Positions 58,909 to 64,000 of a stretch of DNA of 64,000 nt are shown here, piece after piece; within the stretch, counting starts at the first letter, position 1, and each line of letters opens with the position of its first letter. The translations under genes were made by a program, and so were the position numbers. Source of the stretch: SAR202 cluster bacterium bin127 (GTDB lineage: Bacteria; Chloroflexota; Dehalococcoidia; Lucifugimonadales; Lucifugimonadaceae); NCBI GenBank assembly GCA_002239045.1, contig MPNN01000001.1, forward strand, positions 434,001-498,000, written 5' to 3'. The notes under the pieces are model-generated. The model was not told where the DNA came from. It did no database searches and saw only the letters and a program-made list of their open reading frames with translations.

Positions 58909-61308
58909 ATGACAACTGAAACTCTCATTGGCCAGGAGGTCAAGCGCGTTGAAGATCATGCGCTGATCACCGGTAGAGGCCAATATGTTGACGATCTTCG
59001 TCTACCCGGACTGCTCCACTTGGCGCTCGTTCGCAGTCCATACGGTCACGCCAAGATAAACCGCATCGATGTCTCGGCCGCAGCAAATGCTGATGGCGTG
59101 GTTTCGGTGTTCACCGGAGCAGACCTCGCCGAACAACTCGGCAGCCTGCCCGCAGGTTGGTTGCTCGACGAAGAGACGGCTGGGATGAAGGCGCCCGAGC
59201 ACCCTCCGTTGGCTTTCGAAAAAGTCCGTTACGTTGGTGACGCAGTAGCCGCCGTCGTAGCGAATTCACCGGCTGCAGCCTCAGACGCGGTTGCACTCGT
59301 AGAAGTTGATTACGAACCCCTGGACGCCGTTACGGACGCCGAAAAGGCCACCGCTGACGGTGCACCAATAGTCCACGACGATGCGCCCGGCAACTTGGCT
59401 TTTGACTGGTCAGTAGGCGCCGGCGATTACGAAGCCGCCGCTGCGGAGGCCGACGTTGTCGTCTCCGAACGAATCATCAATCAACGGTTGATCCCCAACC
59501 CCATGGAAGCGCGCGGCATCATGGCCGACTACAACGGCGGGACCGACCAGTTGACGATCTGGACATCAACCCAGATACCGCACCTTGTCCGCCTCTTGTT
59601 TTCGCTCGTCACCGGTCATCCTGAACACAAAGTTCGGGTCGTTGCCCCAGATGTTGGCGGAGGATTCGGGTGCAAGCTTTATCTATACGCTGAAGAGGTC
59701 ATCTGCGGCATCGTCGCGAAGCAGCTCGAACGACCGGTCAAATGGATCGAGAGTCGGACCGAGAACTACGTCGCCACCACTCACGGTCGCGACCACATCG
59801 CCGATGCCGAGATTTGTGGCACCAGCGACGGCATCGTTACCGGACTCAAGGTCCACGTCTACGCCAATCTGGGCGGTTACCTTTCGACCTTCGCACCGGC
59901 GATCCCGACCATCTTGTTCGGCTTGATGCTGGGCGGATGTTACAAGTTCGAGAACCTCTCGTGCACGGTCAAGGGAGTATTCACCAACACGACCCCCGTC
60001 GACGCTTATCGTGGCGCAGGACGCCCTGAGGCAACCTACGTCGTCGAGCGAATGATGGAACGTTACGCCCACGAGATCGGGCGAGATGTTCTAGGAGTTC
60101 GCCGTCGCAACTTCGTCCGCCCCTTCAAACGCGGTCACGACATGCCCATCGGTGTCACTTACGACTCTGGAAACTACCAAGGCGCGCTAGCCGCTGCCCT
60201 TGACAAATTTGACTACCAGGCATTCCGCGCCGAACAACGCGCAGCGCGCCGTGAAGGCAAACTGCTCGGCGTCGGATTCTCGACCTACATCGAGATCTGC
60301 GGAATGGCACCATCAGCAGTTGCCGGCGCTTTGGGTGCCGGTGCTGGCTTGTGGGAATCGAGCACGGTTCGTGTCCACCCGACCGGAACCGTGACCGTTT
60401 TCACTGGAACGTCACCGCACGGACAGGGCCACGAAACAACGTTGGCACAGATAACATCGTCGCGCCTCGGCATCCCGATGGAGAACGTGGAAGTCGTACA
60501 CGGCGACACTGAACGACACCAGTTCGGCACCGGCACCTTCGGTAGCCGATCATTGGCAGTCGGCGGTGAAGCCTTGATGATGAGCCTAGACAAGGTCATA
60601 GACAAGGCCAAGCAGATTGCGGCCCATGAAATGGGCGTCGATTCGAAGCAGGTTAGCTTCGAAAACGGCACGTTCTACGTTGAGGACATCCAAGAGCGCG
60701 AGATCCCTTGGGGTGACGTCGCACTTGGTGCCTACTGGGCTAAAAACCTGCCCGATGGGCTTGAACCTGGCCTAGAAGCCGTCAGCTTCTTCGACCCCCA
60801 GAACTTCACCTGGCCGTTCGGCACACACGTCGCAGTCATCGAGATCGACGAGATGACCGGCGAGACGAAGCTCGCTCGCTACGTGGCCATCGACGATGTC
60901 GGCAATGTCATCAATCCGATGATTGTCGACGGCATGGTTCACGGCGGCATCGCTCAAGGTGTTGGGCAGGCTCTCCAAGAGTGTGCAGTCTATTCCGACG
61001 ACGGCCAGTTGATGACCGGAAGCATGATGGACTACGCGGTTCCGACGGCAGAGGACTTCCCGAACTTCGAGACCGGTCGCACAGTCACTCCGACAACCGT
61101 CAACTCACTTGGTGCCAAAGGTGCTGGTGAAACCGGCACGATCGCGGCATCGCCCGCGGTGGTGAACGCCGCAGTTGACGCGCTTAAGCACCTGGGCGTG
61201 ACTCACCTGAATATGCCGTTGAGCGCAGAGAAGATGTGGCGAACTATTCAGGACGCAAAAGAGGCACGTCGAGCCCGACGTTCGGCAGCAGCGAGAAGGG
61301 GTAACTGA
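58909..61308 (+). CDS. Large (molybdopterin) subunit, form II CoxL-like / xanthine-oxidase family
   Basis: 799 residues. Active-site loop reads AYRGAGR (366-372), the form II signature; form I CO dehydrogenase has AYxCSFR with selanyl-Cys. The catalytic Glu is E741 in GAGETGTIAAS. GGGFGCK, GQGHETT and FGTGTFGSRSLAVGG are molybdopterin-binding blocks. It hydroxylates an unknown substrate; CO oxidation is not supported by the motif. Operon coxS-coxL-coxM. Confidence 0.88.
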   Translation: MTTETLIGQEVKRVEDHALITGRGQYVDDLRLPGLLHLALVRSPYGHAKINRIDVSAAANADGVVSVFTGADLAEQLGSLPAGWLLDEETAGMKAPEHPPLAFEKVRYVGDAVAAVVANSPAAASDAVALVEVDYEPLDAVTDAEKATADGAPIVHDDAPGNLAFDWSVGAGDYEAAAAEADVVVSERIINQRLIPNPMEARGIMADYNGGTDQLTIWTSTQIPHLVRLLFSLVTGHPEHKVRVVAPDVGGGFGCKLYLYAEEVICGIVAKQLERPVKWIESRTENYVATTHGRDHIADAEICGTSDGIVTGLKVHVYANLGGYLSTFAPAIPTILFGLMLGGCYKFENLSCTVKGVFTNTTPVDAYRGAGRPEATYVVERMMERYAHEIGRDVLGVRRRNFVRPFKRGHDMPIGVTYDSGNYQGALAAALDKFDYQAFRAEQRAARREGKLLGVGFSTYIEICGMAPSAVAGALGAGAGLWESSTVRVHPTGTVTVFTGTSPHGQGHETTLAQITSSRLGIPMENVEVVHGDTERHQFGTGTFGSRSLAVGGEALMMSLDKVIDKAKQIAAHEMGVDSKQVSFENGTFYVEDIQEREIPWGDVALGAYWAKNLPDGLEPGLEAVSFFDPQNFTWPFGTHVAVIEIDEMTGETKLARYVAIDDVGNVINPMIVDGMVHGGIAQGVGQALQECAVYSDDGQLMTGSMMDYAVPTAEDFPNFETGRTVTPTTVNSLGAKGAGETGTIAASPAVVNAAVDALKHLGVTHLNMPLSAEKMWRTIQDAKEARRARRSAAARRGN

Positions 61309-61310
61309 AC

Positions 61311-62198
61311 ATGACAACTGGAGTAACTGATCCTTTCGCATACCACGCACCCACAACGGTGCGCGAGGCGTCGCAAGCACTTTTAAGGTATCGTGGCGAT
61401 GCCAAGGTGTTGGCCGGTGGTCATTCGCTGATCCCGATGATGAAGCTTCGAATCGCGTCGCCGCAGGCTATCGTTGACCTGCGCAACGTCGAGGGTCTCA
61501 AGGGCATTACCGCGAATGATGACGGCAGCATCACGATCGGATCGATGACGACTTACTACGAGTTGATCACATCCGACGTCATCAACTCGAATGCCAGCTC
61601 GATTGCCGAAGCGGCTTCGCAAGTTGCCGATACACAGGTACGGAACTGGGGAACCATCGGTGGTTCACTGGCGCATGCCGATCCCGCAGGCGACCTGCCC
61701 GCAGTCGCAGTCGCACTTGGATTTGAAATCCACGCTGCGTCGGCGCGCTCTCAGCGCACAATCGCGAGCGACCGATTCTTCCGTGGCTATCTCGAGACTG
61801 CGCTCCGGCCCAACGAGATTCTGACGGGCGTAACCGTCCCGGCTCAAGGTGCCGGTAGCGGAGACGCGTACGTGAAATTGGCCAACAAAGCATCCCATTA
61901 CGCAATCGTTGGCGTCGCCGCCTCATTGACAATTGACGACGGAGGCATCTGCACTTCCGCGCGCATCGGTATTACCGGGGCTGGCCCACATGCGGTTCGA
62001 TCCCGACGTGCCGAGCGGATCTTGGTTGGAAAAGAACTTAACGAGAGCGTTGTCAACCGCGCCGCGCAACGTGGCGGAGCGGAAATTGCGGGGCTGTTCA
62101 ACGACGATGTTCACGCATCCGCTGAATACCGCGAAGCCATGACGCAGGTCTACACCGCCCGTGCAGTCAACGCCGCGGCCGAGCGCGCGATGAACTGA
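61311..62198 (+). CDS. coxM: FAD-binding medium subunit of CoxSLM-type hydroxylase
   Basis: 295 residues. AKVLAGGHSLIPMMKLRIASP (about 28-48) and TIGGSLAHADPAGDLPAVAVALG are the FAD pyrophosphate motifs of CoxM/xanthine dehydrogenase medium subunits. It starts 2 bp after coxL. It passes electrons on to the respiratory chain. Confidence 0.9.
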   Translation: MTTGVTDPFAYHAPTTVREASQALLRYRGDAKVLAGGHSLIPMMKLRIASPQAIVDLRNVEGLKGITANDDGSITIGSMTTYYELITSDVINSNASSIAEAASQVADTQVRNWGTIGGSLAHADPAGDLPAVAVALGFEIHAASARSQRTIASDRFFRGYLETALRPNEILTGVTVPAQGAGSGDAYVKLANKASHYAIVGVAASLTIDDGGICTSARIGITGAGPHAVRSRRAERILVGKELNESVVNRAAQRGGAEIAGLFNDDVHASAEYREAMTQVYTARAVNAAAERAMN

Positions 62199-62212
62199 AA
62201 ACAAAGCGTCAC

Positions 62213-62941
62213 ATGGATTCAAAACACGGATCAGGCCGGATTATTGCCGGCCTGATCGTGATCGCACTAGGAGCGATTTTTCTCCTCGATAGTCTCAATG
62301 TCCTCAACATCGACATCGGGGAGATTATCGGGTGGGTCGCTTCGATCGCATTCATCGGGTTCGGCATCGGAACCTTGATAGTCAAAAGATTCCGGCGGGT
62401 CTTCTTCCCGATCGTGCTGATCGTAGTCGGCCTGTTCCTGTTGCTTAGCAATCTTAATGTTGACGTCTACCAGTATTGGCCCGTAATTCTGATCGTTGTC
62501 GGCGTGGCTATCATCTTCGGTGGTTCGCGCCGCCGGTCACGAAAGCGCGAGCACAAGGTCAGCGGAGGTTCGACTACCACTCATACGAATACGACTACCA
62601 CAAGCGAAGGATCCGTTGCCATTTCTTGCACCTTGGGTGAGGCTAATGAACGGGTAGACTCAAGCGATTTCACCGGAGGCACTGTGAATGTAACGTTGGG
62701 CAACGCTAATCTAGACCTCCGGGATGCATCCATCGTGAATCGGCCCGCGACATTAGACGTTTCGCTCACGATGGCCGGATTGAATATACGGGTTCCATCT
62801 GAATGGGGCGTTGCCATCGAAACCGATGTCACGATGGGCGAATCCGAAGACAAGCGCTCTCGCATGGGTCCCACTTCTGATCCGTCTCACCTAATAATCA
62901 CCGGAAACGTCACAATGGGCAGTTTTGCGATCGACGACTAG
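62213..62941 (+). CDS. LiaF/LiaI-like membrane protein with DUF5668-type helices
   Basis: 242 residues. Four hydrophobic helices (about 10-105, GRIIAGLIVIALGAIFLLDSL onward) are followed by a Thr-rich linker. A C-terminal beta-repeat domain with VNVTLGNANLDLRDASI and TDVTMGESED, the LiaF cell-wall-stress pattern, ends the protein. It lies 14 bp after coxM, but a shared role is doubtful. Likely an envelope-stress regulator or sensor. Confidence 0.78.
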   Translation: MDSKHGSGRIIAGLIVIALGAIFLLDSLNVLNIDIGEIIGWVASIAFIGFGIGTLIVKRFRRVFFPIVLIVVGLFLLLSNLNVDVYQYWPVILIVVGVAIIFGGSRRRSRKREHKVSGGSTTTHTNTTTTSEGSVAISCTLGEANERVDSSDFTGGTVNVTLGNANLDLRDASIVNRPATLDVSLTMAGLNIRVPSEWGVAIETDVTMGESEDKRSRMGPTSDPSHLIITGNVTMGSFAIDD

Positions 62942-62985
62942 CTGTCATCAACACCTGCCAAGCATACCCATCGATTCCGACGGAT

Positions 62986-64000
62986 ATGCTCATAGATATG
63001 CCTTCAATCTCTGAAGAAGCTCGTTCGCAGATCGTCGACCTCGTCCGTGATTTCGTGCGTCGGGATGTCGAACCTGTCGCGTCGCGATACGACCATGAAG
63101 ACATCTACCCTACCGAACTCGTCGACACGATGCGAGAGTTGGGACTATTCGGTATCACCATCCCCGAGGAGTATGGCGGTCTCGGGTTGGATCATGTGAC
63201 GCTAGCAATCGTCTTTGAGGAGTTGAGCAAGGGTTGGATGTCGGTATGCGGTCCCATCGGCACCCATCTCTTGATGTCGGCGATAATCGCGGAACACGGC
63301 ACCGAAGATCAGAAATACCGCATCTTGCCGGGAATGGCCACTGGCGAGATCCGTGGAGGATTAGGACTCACAGAACCTGAAGCAGGTAGCGATGTCCAAG
63401 GCATCCACACCACGGCTACAAGAGACGGTGAGGAGTATGTGTTGAACGGTCGAAAGATGTTCATCACCAACGCCGAGAACGGCAACGCCTACGCAGTATT
63501 AGCAAAGACCGACCTCGATGCAGATCCTCCGTACCGTGGCATGAGTTGCTTCATCGTTCAGAAACCCAACCCCGGGCTCTCGGTCGGCCAGCACATCGAC
63601 AAGTTGGGATACCGTGGTGTCGATACTGGTGAATTGATCTTTGACGGTTGCCGTGTTGGCGCGGAGGATTTAATCGGTGGCGAAGAAGGTAGAGGGTTCC
63701 ATCAGGTGATGAGTGGGTTGGAATCGGGACGCGTCAACGTCGCAGCTAGAGCCGTCGGGGTGGCAACGGCCGCGTTTGAAGCTGCGATTTCATACGCGCA
63801 ACGCCGCCGATCATTCGGCGTGCCGATAGCTGACCATCAGGCCATCCAACTCAAACTCGCCGAGATGGGCACAAAGATCGAGGCGGCGAGACTCTTAACG
63901 ATGAGCGCCGCTCGTAAGAAGGATGCTGGAGAACGCGTCGACTTGGCCGCAGGTATGGCGAAACTATACGCCAGCGAGATCTGCGGTGAGGTAGCGATGG
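62986..64000 (+). CDS. Acyl-CoA dehydrogenase, cut by window edge
   Basis: About 338 residues, incomplete at the right edge. LGLTEPEAGSDVQGIHTTATRDGEEYVLNGRKMFITNAENG and YAQRRRSFGVPIADHQAIQLKLAEM are the classic ACAD motifs (FAD contacts and substrate). ATG at 62986 and 62998 are both possible. It oxidises an acyl-CoA to the 2-enoyl-CoA. The catalytic Glu region is not visible. Confidence 0.9.
   Translation, partial: MLIDMPSISEEARSQIVDLVRDFVRRDVEPVASRYDHEDIYPTELVDTMRELGLFGITIPEEYGGLGLDHVTLAIVFEELSKGWMSVCGPIGTHLLMSAIIAEHGTEDQKYRILPGMATGEIRGGLGLTEPEAGSDVQGIHTTATRDGEEYVLNGRKMFITNAENGNAYAVLAKTDLDADPPYRGMSCFIVQKPNPGLSVGQHIDKLGYRGVDTGELIFDGCRVGAEDLIGGEEGRGFHQVMSGLESGRVNVAARAVGVATAAFEAAISYAQRRRSFGVPIADHQAIQLKLAEMGTKIEAARLLTMSAARKKDAGERVDLAAGMAKLYASEICGEVAM

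Noticed and set aside
58433..62198. Aerobic CO dehydrogenase
   Set aside because: The large subunit has the form II AYRGAGR loop and lacks the AYxCSFR motif required for CO oxidation.

Overview
The window is a dense, high-GC bacterial chromosome segment with short intergenic gaps, frequent TTG and GTG starts, and many overlapping gene pairs. The gene content includes a primary sigma factor of the RpoD type, UvrB, malate synthase, a three-subunit glycolate oxidase, fumarase C and a form II CoxSLM-type molybdenum hydroxylase. It also holds large paralogous sets of alcohol dehydrogenases, aldo/keto reductases, short-chain dehydrogenases and HpcH/HpaI aldolases. This profile suggests a free-living or sponge/ocean-associated Chloroflexota lineage (SAR202/Dehalococcoidia-like). 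That assignment is an inference from gene content; no rRNA gene is present to confirm it.

Layout: 0-0.4 kb holds the start of an ammonium transporter. 0.7-9.4 kb holds two duplicated HpcH-type aldolases separated by a decayed vapBC, an LDH2-type dehydrogenase, three tandem zinc alcohol dehydrogenases and a secreted thermonuclease/Excalibur lipoprotein. 9.4-14.1 kb holds three translationally coupled histidine phosphatases, a 77-bp-period tandem repeat, an AlbA/RecG-like gene broken by one TGA, and another aldolase. 14.3-25.5 kb holds two YbjQ proteins, a fourth aldolase, GlcD, a Gfo/Idh/MocA oxidoreductase, three aldo/keto reductases with a GIY-YIG-like protein between the first two, and GlcE-GlcF. 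25.6-31.5 kb holds a small-protein/retropepsin pair, a glyoxylate aminotransferase, and an SDR gene split cleanly by a 2.1-kb IS1595-like element with passenger genes, followed by an intact SDR paralogue.

31.5-43.4 kb holds DUF4160/DUF2442, M20 amidohydrolase, class I FBP aldolase, fructose-1,6-bisphosphatase, brnTA, a PLP aminotransferase, a fourth alcohol dehydrogenase, rpoD, malate synthase and vapBC. 43.4-49.5 kb holds a luciferase-like monooxygenase, a second retropepsin pair, uvrB, an anchored nuclease-fold protein and an MFS transporter. 49.5-54 kb is an accessory island of small modules: a metallopeptidase-like protein, DUF4160/DUF2442 with a truncated copy, an orphan retropepsin partner, a membrane GIY-YIG protein with internal repeats, a carboxymuconolactone decarboxylase-like protein and a third retropepsin pair. 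54-64 kb holds fumC, a NYN/OST-HTH protein, a repeat lipoprotein, RidA, VOC, CoxG and CoxSLM-like genes, a LiaF-like membrane protein and a truncated acyl-CoA dehydrogenase.

Metabolically the genes fit two-carbon and small-acid use. Glycolate would be oxidised to glyoxylate by GlcDEF. Glyoxylate would then be condensed with acetyl-CoA by malate synthase or transaminated. Fumarase links to the TCA cycle, and FBP aldolase plus FBPase supply gluconeogenesis. The oxidoreductase and aldolase families probably feed pyruvate-type products from varied organic acids and sugars. The most novel signal is a two-gene module: a small protein overlapping a DTG aspartic-protease-like protein by ATGA. It occurs three times, with a fourth orphan first gene.
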